Below, piece by piece: positions 13,939-23,639 of a stretch of 64,000 nucleotides of DNA. The first letter of the stretch is position 1; each line of letters opens with the position of its first letter. Made by a program: the position numbers and the translations under genes. A model generated the notes under the pieces. It searched no databases, was not told the DNA's origin, and was given only the letters and a program-made list of their open reading frames with translations. The stretch is from Apodospora peruviana (taxonomy: Eukaryota > Ascomycota > Sordariomycetes > Sordariales > Lasiosphaeriaceae): contig JAUEDM010000005.1 of NCBI GenBank assembly GCA_033439685.1, forward strand, positions 2,542,001 through 2,606,000, given 5' to 3'.

Positions 13939-14010
13939 TAGCTGCGACTCGTTTCGATCGAGTGACCTCCGGGTTATGAGCCCGGCGCGCTTCCGCTGCG
14001 CCACGCAGCT
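13939..14010 (-). tRNA. Initiator tRNA-Met (CAU)
   Basis: 72-nt cloverleaf without intron. The acceptor stem AGCTGCG pairs with CGCAGCT over all seven positions and begins with A1:U72, a hallmark of eukaryotic initiators. The anticodon arm CCGGG-CTCATAA-CCCGG has the three consecutive G:C pairs typical of initiator tRNA, with the CAU anticodon at 13976-13978. The T loop reads ATCGAAA, so it has A in place of T at position 54, which is again initiator-specific. It delivers methionine to the start codon with eIF2. It is isolated in the gene-poor region and is followed by a T5 terminator. Confidence 0.95.
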
Positions 14011-15143
14011 TGTTGTTGTGCTTGGATGGAATGGATTGATCGGGTTTGTCATTATATGCTAGATGACTCGGGCGGCAGGCAGTAGCGGAGCATAAAATGG
14101 TAATGAAACTCGACATGAGTCACTGGTGGAGTCGTTCATCCTTTTGAGCAAAGTTCGAAGCTTCCGAGGCTTCCAATGACCGAGACAACAGTACGCCGGT
14201 TCACTAGGACCCAACCATAGGTCGAAGTACTTGGGTTGGGAATTGTATGATACATCCATATCGGAGGCTCAAGTTAGATCTCGAAGTCGAGTTCAATGCC
14301 ATGATGTCAGTCCAGACCCAAACCAAAGGCTCCGGACTCTGAGAATCTAGATAGCTGAAGCAGTAGAACAGCTTCAAGCAGTAACAATTGTGATAGTAAG
14401 AGCTCCAGGGTTGGACAAGGCTCGGTTCTGGTTAGGACAGAGTTTAGGTGAATCGACCAGAAAAGCGCCCCCCTTTCTCCGACACTGCCTCAGGGGCTTT
14501 GTTTACACTGAATCATGCCCCTTTGTCACCAGCATTCCTTTGACCGTCAAGCTTCAACAAGCGGCCTATCACGCTTGCCTGCTCCTATGCAGGAATTAAA
14601 CCGCAGAAACTCTCAAAGTTGCCGATAATATATTTACCCGGCTATGTGGGAAGACTCATTTGAATGTCACCACAGCACCGATAACCAGGTTACGATGCAA
14701 GAGCCACGTCATAAACCAAGTTGGGTGCCAGATGAGAAACAGATTAGATATCTGTTTCCACGTCAGGTATTAACAATGAATTTATTGTCGAGTAATTACA
14801 TGTCAACTATTAGATTCATGAGGAAATTTATATCCCATGTGTTGCCTGTTCGTCGTTCTTTGTAACCAAAAAGGAGTCGACTCAAGGCTGCTCTCTCATT
14901 AACATACTAGACTGAATTAAGTTCGCAGTATCGCTGGTTTATGACTCTTGCCACTTGAATTCGCTAACCAAATATCCACAGCCATACTAATTACACGCTG
15001 GTTGATCGATTCTTCAAAAGCAACAGCCCTGGATAACATGCGTACATGTATCTAAAATACTCGTTCAAGCAGTCCTTCTCATACTACCATAGCAAATCAC
15101 CTTCCTGCTGTTGTGGGTTGACGTCGTTGGGTTCGTTTAGTAA
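14011..15143. other. Intergenic region, rather AT-rich
   Basis: No coding region or RNA gene is supported. The sequence between about 14640 and 15080 is visibly richer in A and T than its surroundings. Confidence 0.5.
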
Positions 15144-15620
15144 CTATTGGCTTGGATTGGGGGGAGGAGCCTGCCCCGGAACCTGCTCATGAGGAACCTG
15201 TTCAGGAGGAGCCTGCACAGGAGGATGGTACGGCACAGGAGAATAGTGAGGATAGTACGGCACATGAGGAGGGTACTGCACAGGATAATGGTATAACCAC
15301 TGACCGAAAACCACAGGAGGAACCTGTTCAGGAGGAGCCTGCACAGGATAATGGTATAGCCACTGACCGAAAACCACAGGAGGAACCTGTTCAGGAGGAG
15401 CCTGCACAGGAGGAGCTTGCCTCGGAATAAAAGGAGTAGCATCTGCCCTCAATGTCGGATGGGTGCCGTGAGATGGCCCATGAGAAGTATCATTTCCGCT
15501 CGATATCGGCCCAGTACTGTCAGGATGCCTTACAGAGTGAGAAATGGGCTGTGCGATAGTGGCGTGATATGGCAGCGCTGGATTCTCTGGAGAAGGCGTG
15601 CGAACGCGAGTAGGATGCGA
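15144..15620 (-). pseudogene. In-frame continuation of the coiled-coil gene beyond a TAG codon
   Basis: The reading frame of the upstream gene stays open for 158 codons after the TAG at 15621-15623 and ends at 15144-15146. The first codons after the stop read SHPTRVRTPSPENPALPY, which keeps the T-R-x-R-T-P..P-A-L-P rhythm of the preceding tail, so the stretch was probably coding. The distal half is Pro/Gln/Tyr/Val-rich and built on a 21-residue unit containing QAPPEQVPPVVFGQWLYHY, present twice plus a partial copy. It could be a former C-terminus cut off by a nonsense change (CAG to TAG is a C-to-T in a CpA context), a readthrough extension, or coding sequence joined by a very small intron. 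Confidence 0.5.
15290..15415. repeat. 63-bp tandem repeat, two copies plus a partial one
   Basis: Copies at 15290-15352 and 15353-15415 differ at one or two bases; a partial copy lies around 15190-15230. The period is a multiple of three and preserves the minus-strand frame. Confidence 0.9.
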
Positions 15621-17931
15621 CTAACTCCTAGATCGAGTCATGCGAGGCCGCGTAGCGTTGGGGGGATCTAGCGGGGCGCGAGGCGTGCGCGTGTGAGTGT
15701 CTGGAGGAAGCGTTGGAGTTTCTGCGCGAGGCGTGCGAGAGCGAATGGTCGGAGGAAGCGCTGGAGTTTCTGCGCGAGGCGTGCGAGAGCGAATGTCTGT
15801 AGGAGACACTGGAGACTCAGATATGAGCAGTGTATCGGCGGCTCCTGGATCTGGTGGTGCCGGAGTCTCTATGACAGGCTTTTCCAGCGACTTTGCTCTC
15901 TCAGCAGCGAGCCCGTCTTGGGCATAAGCCGATGCATCATTAGCATTAGCAGCCTGGTCGGTAACGATGACAGGCTCCGACGTGGTCCCAGGCACGGTAG
16001 TATTCTTCATAGCAATGTGCTTGGTCTTGTGCGCAAAGCGCCTACGTTCGCTCCGTAGCTGTCTAGGCGTCTTGCCTTGCCCGGGAGCAACCGCCGTAGT
16101 GTTGTTGGAAGTTGGCCCTTGCCCTTTCGGTTCTGACCCCTTCTTGTCGTTGTCGGTAGCCTTTAGAGCAGGCGCTGAGGACTTGGAGGCGGGCGTCGTG
16201 GTAGTTGCTCCAGGATTTGGCGGTGGTATCGGAGTCTGTATGATAGCCTTAGCCTTTGGAGGAGGCGCTGGAGACTTGGAGCCGGGCATCTTGGTAGTTA
16301 CTCCAGGAGCTGGCGGTGGAGCCGGCGGTGGGGCCGGGGTCTGAGTGAGAGGTAGGGAGGAGTGAGAGCTAGGAGACTCGGGAGAATCAGCGACTGCGGC
16401 TGTCTTGACTTGATCGGCAATGGTCGTGCCAGCTCCAGGCGGCTTCACCGCTCTTCGAGCCTCTTCCTCTTCAGCTGCTTTTACTGATATCCAAGCCTCT
16501 TCAGTTGTCTCTAATGCTTTCCGAGCCTCATTAGCAGCTGTTTTTGCTGCTTTCCGAGCCTCATTAGCAGCTGTCTTTGCTGCTTTCCAAGCCTCTTCAG
16601 CTGCCTTCATGGTTGCCATTTTCCGAGCCTTTTTCTCTTCAGCTGCCTTTATTGTTTTCTGAACCTCTTCCTCTTCAACTGCCTTTGCTGCTTTCCGAGC
16701 CTCTTCTTCTTCAACTGGCTTTCGAGCCTCTTCCTCCTCAGCTACTCTTCTAGCTGCTTTTCGAACCTTTTTAGCTGCCTTTTCTGCTTTTCGAGCCTGT
16801 TCTTCTTCAGCCTTCTTTGCTGCTTTCTCTTCTTCTTCAGCCGCCCAGGCTAAGAACTCAGCCTTCATAAACGTGTAGTAACCCTCGGGCACAGGCGTCG
16901 GTGGCTCCCCCTTCCTCCACAAATCGTGAATCACGCGCTTCGCAGCTTCGACCACGAGCTCTCCGGACTGGTCAGTGATGCCTTTGGTTGCCAGTTGCTT
17001 ACGCGCAACATCGATCGCGTTGTTTGCCGTGATGACTGCATTACTCCACACTATTCGCCGCATTCTTGCCTCGGCGGTCTCTGTACCGATCTCATCTTCC
17101 GGGTTTTCGTTCCTTTCCTTCTCATCTTCCTTCTCCTGTTGCTTCTTCTTTGCCTTGCCAGAGAACAGGACTTGGACTACTAAAATCGATGAATGGTAAG
17201 AAACACGGTACACCAAGAGAACACAGAGTCTGTATGTGAGATAAGGAAGTTGGGGACACTGTACCTGGCTCTGACCCAGACTCTGACTCTGGCTCTGACT
17301 CCTCATCGTCTTGGAACGGGGCCGTTATAAGATTAACCAGATACGATGGCCCCGGTGTATTGTCGGGCTTGGGCATCTTCCCGAGCTGCCAAAACAGTCG
17401 GTTGCTGGGATTGAGGTCGTTGCGTCGAGACTCGGGGGCTAAAGAAGCACGCTCCGAGCTGGTGAACGGCTTCAACTGCCTTGCCTGATCCAGCAGATTA
17501 CCTAGATCTGGGTGTTGTTGGTCTCGGAAATGGTAATCCCCTTGGGACACTCGCATCTTCATGAGCGTCGTTGCGTCTTTGCTGTAGTTGGGCCGGATTC
17601 TGGGAGTGGGTGGCAGGTCGGGGACTGGTGGGTTGGACTGGATATTGGGCGAGCGTGGCTTTGGTAAGAGATTTTGATACTCGCTGGCCAGAGGGGCACG
17701 CTCCGAGCTGGTGAACGGCCTCAACTGCCTTGCCTTATCCAGCAAATTACCCAGATCTGGGTGTCGTGGATCTCGTAAATGGTAATCCCTTTTGGACACT
17801 CGCATCTTCATGAGCGCCGTTGCATTCTCGCTGCAGTCTGGCCGGATTCTGGGAGTGGGTGGCAGGTTGGGAGGCACCGCGGGAGGCACCATGGGGGGCA
17901 CCACGGGGGCTGGTGGGTAGGACTCGGACAT
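15621..17931 (-). CDS. Repeat-rich Lys/Ala/Glu coiled-coil protein, two exons
   Basis: Exon 1 is 17931-17265 and exon 2 is 17179-15621, joined across an 85-nt GTACAG..TTTTAG intron; the split codon gives Val and the frame is kept. The protein is 741 aa from the Met beginning MSESYPPAP (another in-frame Met at 18096 would add 55 residues). Exon 1 holds two copies of a roughly 60-residue module starting LPPTPRIRP and containing ATALMKMRVS and LRPFTSSERA. Exon 2 starts with a basic patch KAKKKQQEKEDEKE, then a module with ARMRRIVWSNAVITANNAID, then about 180 residues of Ala/Lys/Glu heptad-like sequence with a repeated EEEARKA unit (long coiled coil), then Pro/Thr/Ala-rich disorder with repeated RTPRAETPALPP units. 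No signal peptide or membrane segment. I do not recognise the family; it looks lineage-specific. It ends at a TAG beyond which the same frame remains open. Confidence 0.7.
17447..17870. repeat. Direct duplication of about 175 bp inside exon 1
   Basis: Segments 17447-17621 and 17696-17870 are clearly homologous, with a period of 249 bp (83 codons), and encode the two copies of the module ending in the SSERA motif. They differ at roughly one base in ten, so the duplication is not recent. Confidence 0.85.
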
Positions 17932-18387
17932 TGTGGGCAACTGGATGTTGAGCGGGCAACTCCTTGCTAAGAAATTTTGATAATTGAATATTCTGAAAGG
18001 TGGCAAAGAATGGGATGCTAAGAATTGATGGTCAATAATGACGGAAAGTCGGCTACTTGTTGACCTGTGGATGTTATGGGAATTTGAAGCGGACACATCA
18101 GCAACACTGAACTAGTTCGGAACCTTGAGTCAAAACAATCCATCGGCAAGAACCTAAGGGAGGCACGGCAACTACGAAAGTTCAAAAGTAACTCCTTCCG
18201 AGGTTGCCACTGCACCCACCCCCCGAAGTTAAACATCGTGCTTGAGTCGGGTGGCATCATCGCGGGCATCATCATCTACATGACGCCTTCCACAAGTGGG
18301 TGCCGGGAAAACGATAATTATCTGGTTGAAATTCATGGCAACAGATAATGGTCAAAGATCCAAAAAACAATTTAAAAAGAGATATCA
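17932..18387. other. Intergenic region with a 5S-rRNA-like stretch
   Basis: Lies between the start of the coiled-coil gene and the end of the deaminase gene, both on the minus strand. At about 18215-18262 the sequence contains CCCGAAGTTAAAC followed by GTGCTTGAGTCGGGT, resembling the box A region and the following helix of 5S rRNA. The rest of a 5S gene could not be aligned by eye. Confidence 0.3.
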
Positions 18388-19041
18388 TTACTTCCAAACG
18401 CTTGAACTCTCGGCCCCGGACTTCTTGCCCTCCTGGTACGTCTCGCTGAGCCCGTTATACAGCGCCTTGACCCTCGATATCTCCTCCGCCCACCGTTTCC
18501 TCTCCGTCTCGTCCTCGATCTCATCAAGCAGATCGGCGAGGCTCTTGGCTGTGAAGAACTTGTTCTTGCGGTTATACAGCGGGCGTGTGGCAAGCGTCTC
18601 GGGTGTGTCGCCCGGGGCGGGCACCCGGAAGACCTGCTCGAGGATGTCGATGTCGTAGGGGATGGAGAAGAGGTCCCGCGAGTCCTCGTAGGTGAAGAGG
18701 TAGTAAAACTCGTTGAAGCCGGCCCATGTGATTCCCGACAGACAGAGAGAGCAGGGCTCATGCGTGGCAAAAAAGACGCAGTCTTTTGTGGCTGGGCGGG
18801 TTGAGGGGTCGGGAGAAGAAAAGAACTGCTGGATGCAGTTGATCTCGCCGTGCAGCAGCGGGGAGGCACGCTCGTTGTTGGTGGCGACTGTTAGGGGGGA
18901 CAGGTCCGAGCGAGAGAGGATGGCGGCGCCGAAGAGCTTGCTGCCGGATGAGACGCCTGCGGCGGTTAGGGGGACGATTTTAGATTCCGTGATACGGAGG
19001 ATGGTGGAGATGAGGGTAGTCGGGGAGTTGGGGTTGGCCAT
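18388..19041 (-). CDS. Nucleoside/nucleobase deaminase, CMP/dCMP deaminase zinc-binding fold
   Basis: Intronless, 217 aa. The zinc-binding motifs of the cytidine deaminase superfamily are present: H64-G-E66 (HGEIN) supplies a ligand and the catalytic glutamate, and P96-C97-S-L-C100 supplies the two cysteine ligands. The spacing of about 30 residues between them fits the guanine deaminase/tRNA adenosine deaminase branch better than true cytidine deaminases. The substrate cannot be decided from the sequence. The protein has no targeting signal and should be cytosolic or nuclear. The C-terminal third, after RPLYNRKNKFFTA, is a charged helical extension that is probably fungus-specific. It is divergent from the downstream methyltransferase gene across a 654-bp shared upstream region. 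Confidence 0.85.
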   Translation of the reverse strand: MANPNSPTTLISTILRITESKIVPLTAAGVSSGSKLFGAAILSRSDLSPLTVATNNERASPLLHGEINCIQQFFSSPDPSTRPATKDCVFFATHEPCSLCLSGITWAGFNEFYYLFTYEDSRDLFSIPYDIDILEQVFRVPAPGDTPETLATRPLYNRKNKFFTAKSLADLLDEIEDETERKRWAEEISRVKALYNGLSETYQEGKKSGAESSSVWK

Positions 19042-19695
19042 TGTGACTCGTGTGTTTGGATCAGTTGAAATAATTCGTATGGTAGATATGGTTGGATGCT
19101 AATCACTTGATTGATTCAGAGTCGTAAATAGGTTGATAAGTTGACTAATTGATGATTTATGGGCGTTCTTCGGCTTTTTATCATGCATCGTAGCTCCGAA
19201 GATTGGGGCAGGTATCCGTGACGGCGGCGCCAACCGATGGCAATCGGTGGATCTGCCATCGGGAAGCGCCGGACTGCCATCGGCCGGTGGCCGGTGGTCG
19301 GTGGTCGGACGCCAAGGATCCTGGAAAGCTGAAGGGTGGTCATCAGCAGGAACGGAGACCCCGAATTGATAGTTGTTTCACAGAGGGAAAACAACTGATG
19401 TATTTTCCAGCTGAATATCAGACATGTTTATTTAGACCTAGTTCATTGACCGGGTTACCCAGGGGATATAAAGGGGGTTGCCGGTCCGGATGCGGATGGG
19501 ATGCTCAGGGCGGGAATAAGCGGGTCTGGCTGTCTCCAGTCTCCAACGGCAAAGTCGATTGGATGGATGTTGGATTGGAATCAAGCTTCACGCTTTTCAA
19601 GACCATCGCCGACCGAACTCCACACGAAATCGGCTTGGGCTTTGCGATACGACCACAACAAATTCCCCATTTCGGTCGGTTGATCAATCACAAAA
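19042..19695. other. Divergent promoter region between deaminase and methyltransferase genes
   Basis: 654 bp separate two outward-facing start codons. It contains a short GGC-rich near-repeat (GGTGGCCGGTGGTCGGTGGTCGG at 19283-19305) and no coding region. Confidence 0.55.
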
Positions 19696-20877
19696 ATGCA
19701 CTACATCAGATTATTACGACCACCTGCGGTTGAGCTGCACAGAGGCCAACTTTCGCTCAAAATCGTGCTCACCATCACGACCGACCTTAGCGACGACTTC
19801 CTGACCCCCAATGAGCCGATTGAACTGGCCATCATTGGGGCCAGTCACGTCGTCGGTAAAGATGGTGCTCAGGGTCCTCCTACTCCAGTCATTCTTACCC
19901 CAGCCAGAAAGCCCAGATGGCAAGCCGGCATAAGAGCTCTCAAGTTCGACGTCCAGCTCCCGCCACAGCCCGTCGTGATCCAGACCATCCAGATCCGCCC
20001 CGCGAACCGGAACATCACAGCCCTCACTACTTCTGACATCTACCCCGGGCCAACTGAGCACGGTCTTGTCCTGCCCGTGTACGCCGATATCAAGTCCGTG
20101 GACGAAGACAAGCTTCACATTTGTTTCCGGAGCCTGAGACTGCCCCAGCCCGACGGTAGTTCAACTGTGAATGCCCTCCAAGTCGAGGAAGAGATGGGCG
20201 AGAGCATGGCCCGACACATTTGGGACGGCGGACTGACGACTGTCTCTCTTATTGCCGACTTGTGTCTATCGCCAGCGACCGAGAAGAAGCCGCTACCTGG
20301 TTTACGTGACATTCTCCGGCAGCGTGTCTCGCTCAACATTATCGAGCTGGGTTGCGGAGTCGGCATCTTGGGTGTGGGCATCGCGCGTGCTCTCAGCCTG
20401 TCTACGTGTGTCGAGAAGAGAAGCACACACGTGCTCATGACCGACCTCCCGGATGCGGAAGTGCGGGCAAGGGCAAACATCACACGTTGCCTAGACCAGT
20501 CCGCCTCGGCCGACGACAAAGATACCTCGCTCGAAATCGACTTCGACAGCCTTGACTGGAATGAAGGCAAGATTGGCGTCTTCTCTCACAAGGTGCTGGC
20601 GCGGCCGTGGGATCTCGTTGTGCTGAGCGACTGCACGTACAACGACCTGTTGCCGGCGCTGGTACAGACCCTCTCGGCCTTTCACCGCATCTCTGCTGAG
20701 CGGGGTATCGACACGAGGGTGATGGTGTCGACGAAGCCGAGGCATGACAATGAAAGGGCTTACTTCGACTTGATGGATGCCGATGGCTGGCGCATCAGTG
20801 AAGAGACTGTGCTTCCGCTGCCTGTTCTCAATAGCGACGCGCAGACTGTCGAGGTTTATCTCTTCTCGAAGAACTGA
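19696..20877 (+). CDS. METTL21-type protein-lysine methyltransferase
   Basis: Intronless, 393 aa. The C-terminal half is a class I SAM-dependent methyltransferase of the Methyltransf_16 family: motif I is IIELGCGVGILGVGIA at residues 215-230, an acidic residue follows in MTDLPDAE near 250, and the post-motif II signature DLVVLSDCTYND sits at 306-317. A WDGGL motif near 176-180 precedes the core, as in the METTL21/EFM group. The N-terminal 160 residues form a separate domain without clear motifs, like the long N-terminal part of fungal homologues. Known members methylate lysines on translation elongation factors or chaperones; the target here cannot be told. No signal peptide is seen, so it is probably cytosolic. 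Confidence 0.88.
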   Translation: MHYIRLLRPPAVELHRGQLSLKIVLTITTDLSDDFLTPNEPIELAIIGASHVVGKDGAQGPPTPVILTPARKPRWQAGIRALKFDVQLPPQPVVIQTIQIRPANRNITALTTSDIYPGPTEHGLVLPVYADIKSVDEDKLHICFRSLRLPQPDGSSTVNALQVEEEMGESMARHIWDGGLTTVSLIADLCLSPATEKKPLPGLRDILRQRVSLNIIELGCGVGILGVGIARALSLSTCVEKRSTHVLMTDLPDAEVRARANITRCLDQSASADDKDTSLEIDFDSLDWNEGKIGVFSHKVLARPWDLVVLSDCTYNDLLPALVQTLSAFHRISAERGIDTRVMVSTKPRHDNERAYFDLMDADGWRISEETVLPLPVLNSDAQTVEVYLFSKN

Positions 20878-21827
20878 ATGCCAAGAACAAGTCAATGCCA
20901 TATAGCTTGAACAACAGACAATATCACGGTCTGCGTATGGGACTTGGATGTGCCACAGGAAACCTGCTGAGAACCTGGCCCCGAGAAGAAGACCATCGGA
21001 AGGAAGGACTACACCATCCATGGGTAAATAGTGGCCACCGGGAACCTTACAAAACCCTATAAGATTCCCTGTCTGTGACATGTTCTACAATCGACCGCCA
21101 GGGCCTGAGACGATATTTGCAAGGAATATTTCTTGTTGGAACGGGAGATATCCAGGATAGCTACCAAGAGCCATGAAAAGTCACGACTACCCGATGGCTA
21201 CTATTTACCGTGAAATGGTGTACTGGAAGCCGACATCTCGCCGCCGTCCGCCAATGGAGTCTTTGACCAAACAAGCATGTCCCACCTTGTTCCCAAGTCT
21301 GGTCATCAGTTTCCCATGATGCCACCAATGGGCAAGTGGGCAGATATTTGGTCAGACGAAGTGATTCTAGGCCAGACAGGCTGCTTCGGCCATCAGGGGT
21401 AGGATGTGAAATACACGGCCGCTGATTCGTCAGAAACGACAGTCAGCAGGCGAGATGGCCCAGCCGGGTGGATTGCCGGCCCCAACTCGCCTGACTTTTT
21501 GGCGTGCCAGATCCACTGTCTCAGGTGCAGCCTTGCCGCCAACGGGAGACAAGGGGGTCGCAAGGCGGGTAGGTGGTGTGTTGCTTGTGACATCAGCGAG
21601 ACCACAGATATAAGATGCCCCTCCTCCATTCATGCTATGCGGGCAACGGAAAGGAAACAGACAAGAATCATCAGAATCGTCCTTGACAACCCATCCTTTC
21701 TTACGATTATTATCATCCACCTTTTACCTCGTTCCTTCTTTTGTGCCCGATCTTTGACTTTCTCCAAAGTCCAGGCCCACCTACCTCGAACTTTAAATCA
21801 AACAGAAAACAACAACAACAAACAACA
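20878..21827. other. Intergenic region between the methyltransferase and the cysteine-rich gene
   Basis: No gene supported. The 3' half should contain the promoter and the AC-rich leader of the next gene, which ends in an A/C-rich stretch just before the ATG at 21828. Confidence 0.55.
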
Positions 21828-22546
21828 ATGGCTACCCAGGTCGTCGGAAAAGCATCCACTTGCTGCGGCAAGAGCGCAGAATGCGTCTGTGGTAAGAAAC
21901 CCCCGATCTTTCTCAGGAATCCCAGATGCCACCATCCCTGTCTGTTCAGGTCCCTTGGACTCCATTACTATAAATTTTTTTTCTTCTTCGACCCCACCAG
22001 TCAAAAAAACACTGGCAGTCCCAGACACGCGACAAGCAGAGGAAGCAGTTCTTGCAGAGAAACAACAAGACCACAAATCATACCTTTCAAACTTATTACC
22101 TATTTTAATCACCATACTTTTTCTTGGCTCTTATTCGTTCGGCGCTAACGATCTTTTTTTACTCCTCAAACAGCTAAGCAGGCCACATGCTCATGTGGCA
22201 AACAGTCGGCTCTCCACTGCACTTGTGACAAGGCCGGCGCTGAAAACTCGGTCCAAGGCGCCCGCTGCTCGTGCCGCGCCCGTCCTGCCGGGGAGTGCAC
22301 ATGTGATAGAGCCGCGACCGAGAACCAGAAGCCTTCTGGAGACAAGGCTTGTGCCTGCGGTGTCCGTCCTGCTGGTATGTTTTTGCCTAGTGGTTGTGTT
22401 ATTAATACTGTTGCCTTGATTTAGGTGCTGACTCTTTTGGTGTGTTTATAATAGACTCCTGCACCTGCGAGAAGGCAGCCGCCGCCACCGATGGAAAATA
22501 CAACCCGAGCGAAAACGAGACCGACTTTACTACGCAGCAAAAGTAA
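21828..22546 (+). CDS. Cysteine-rich metallothionein-like protein, three exons with an alternative acceptor
   Basis: Exons 21828-21891, 22174-22374 and 22455-22546; introns of 282 and 80 nt with GTAAGA and GTATGT donors. The product is 118 aa with about 18 cysteines, mostly as CxC pairs (CVC, CSC, CTC, CSC, CTC, CAC, CTC) plus one CC near the N-terminus. Recurrent units are CSCGKQSALHCTCDKA, RCSCRARPAGECTCDRA and ACGVRPADSCTCEKA. I recognise the pattern from a small conserved ascomycete family, probably DUF7871, presumed to bind metals such as copper or zinc; binding has not been shown from sequence. A second AG at 22423-22424 is in frame and would insert ten residues before the last CxC unit. 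No signal peptide is present, so it is probably cytosolic. The next gene begins only 91 bp downstream. Confidence 0.85.
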
Positions 22547-22637
22547 ATTGATCTGATCGAGGATAAACCGGTGCCGATGCAGTAATTTCTTTTTCGTTTC
22601 TTTTAGCGTGTGGGTGTGTGTGTGTGAGTGAGTTGGT

Positions 22638-23639
22638 ATGGCCGCCGCCACCGCAGCAGCATCGGAGTTGTGTCTCTCGGGCGGCGCTGTTACATGGGAC
22701 GAAAGATTCATTTGGAGGATTTACTCGGAAGCCTTGTTACTGGGTGGAGGAGCGACAGGAGCAGTAGGTATGGACTACTGGGTCGGCTCGACAACGAACG
22801 CGACAACGACGAAACCATCTTCTATTACGGAAACGACAGCAACGATTGTCCCGGTGGTCGACATCTCCTCGTTCAACTACTTGCAGTCAACCCTTTTCCA
22901 CGAGACTGGGGTTCGGCGTTCGGGCTTGGTGGTAGCGTGGGCACATATTGCGTGGTTGCTGCTGTATGTGGGGGCCATGTTCAAGGCGTGGCTTGTCGAG
23001 GACCTGTGGCCCAAGACATGGCGATGGATGAAGCTCGCGGCGAGGGTGCCATGCGTCTTTCTGGTCGAGTGCTGGTATAATCTGTACCTGGGGGCCGTTT
23101 GTCCGGAGGAGCGGTGGACAACAACAAAATGGGGCGGGAGTGGTGGTGCAAACATTGGAGGGCAAGCAGGAGGAGAGGCAATGAGTGGTCACGGTGGTGG
23201 TGGTGTGGGGAAGAAAATCCATCATGGTCACGGGCCTGGATATGGTGTTGGACGGCATCATCCCCACCACAATCATCATCCACCGGTGAAACGACAGGTC
23301 TGGAAGCTGGTTAAGAGTAAAGCTGGGGATCTGGTCTTCACTTGGACGGCGCTGGCGGCGCTGGCGCGGTATCTCGTTACCAGCTTCAAATGGGTCTTGA
23401 CGCCGGACATGGATGATTTGGGACTCGGGGGCAGTGTTTCGCCTGGAATGATGACGGACGACGAGGAGGAGTCTGTGTCCGACGGTGCAGATAATGCTTC
23501 GGAGATGAATGACGGGAACAAGATGCCGCAGCTACAACAGCAGCAGCAGCAGGCACAACCGAAAAAGGCGGACACTGTTGGCGGCCAGCGCAGGAAGAGT
23601 GGTGGTGCTGGAAAGGGGAAGAAGAGGAGGAAGCGGTAA
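22638..23639 (+). CDS. Hypothetical protein with hydrophobic segments and a basic tail
   Basis: Open frame of 333 codons without introns. Near residues 95-150 there is a hydrophobic, Trp-rich stretch (VAWAHIAWLLLYVGAMFKAW and further CVFLVECWYNLYLGAVC) that could be one or two membrane helices; another weaker one lies near 240-265 (VFTWTALAALARYLV). A Gly/His-rich linker separates them, and the tail has acidic, poly-Gln and finally Lys/Arg-rich parts ending GKKRRKR. I recognise no family. The ATG is only 91 bp after the stop of the cysteine-rich gene, and the leader includes a (GT)n tract, so this could also be spurious within a long 3' untranslated region. The hydrophobic parts favour a real gene. 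Confidence 0.45.
   Translation: MAAATAAASELCLSGGAVTWDERFIWRIYSEALLLGGGATGAVGMDYWVGSTTNATTTKPSSITETTATIVPVVDISSFNYLQSTLFHETGVRRSGLVVAWAHIAWLLLYVGAMFKAWLVEDLWPKTWRWMKLAARVPCVFLVECWYNLYLGAVCPEERWTTTKWGGSGGANIGGQAGGEAMSGHGGGGVGKKIHHGHGPGYGVGRHHPHHNHHPPVKRQVWKLVKSKAGDLVFTWTALAALARYLVTSFKWVLTPDMDDLGLGGSVSPGMMTDDEEESVSDGADNASEMNDGNKMPQLQQQQQQAQPKKADTVGGQRRKSGGAGKGKKRRKR

Noticed and set aside
15582..15620. 39-nt intron (GTTAGT..CTCCAG) that would remove the TAG in the coiled-coil gene
   Set aside because: It keeps the frame, but it is shorter than usual fungal introns and would delete codons that fit the flanking repeat pattern; kept only as an alternative.
21406..22419. Long plus frame of 337 codons over the cysteine-rich gene
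   Set aside because: It reads through introns and in the wrong frame for the CxC units; the spliced model explains the region better.
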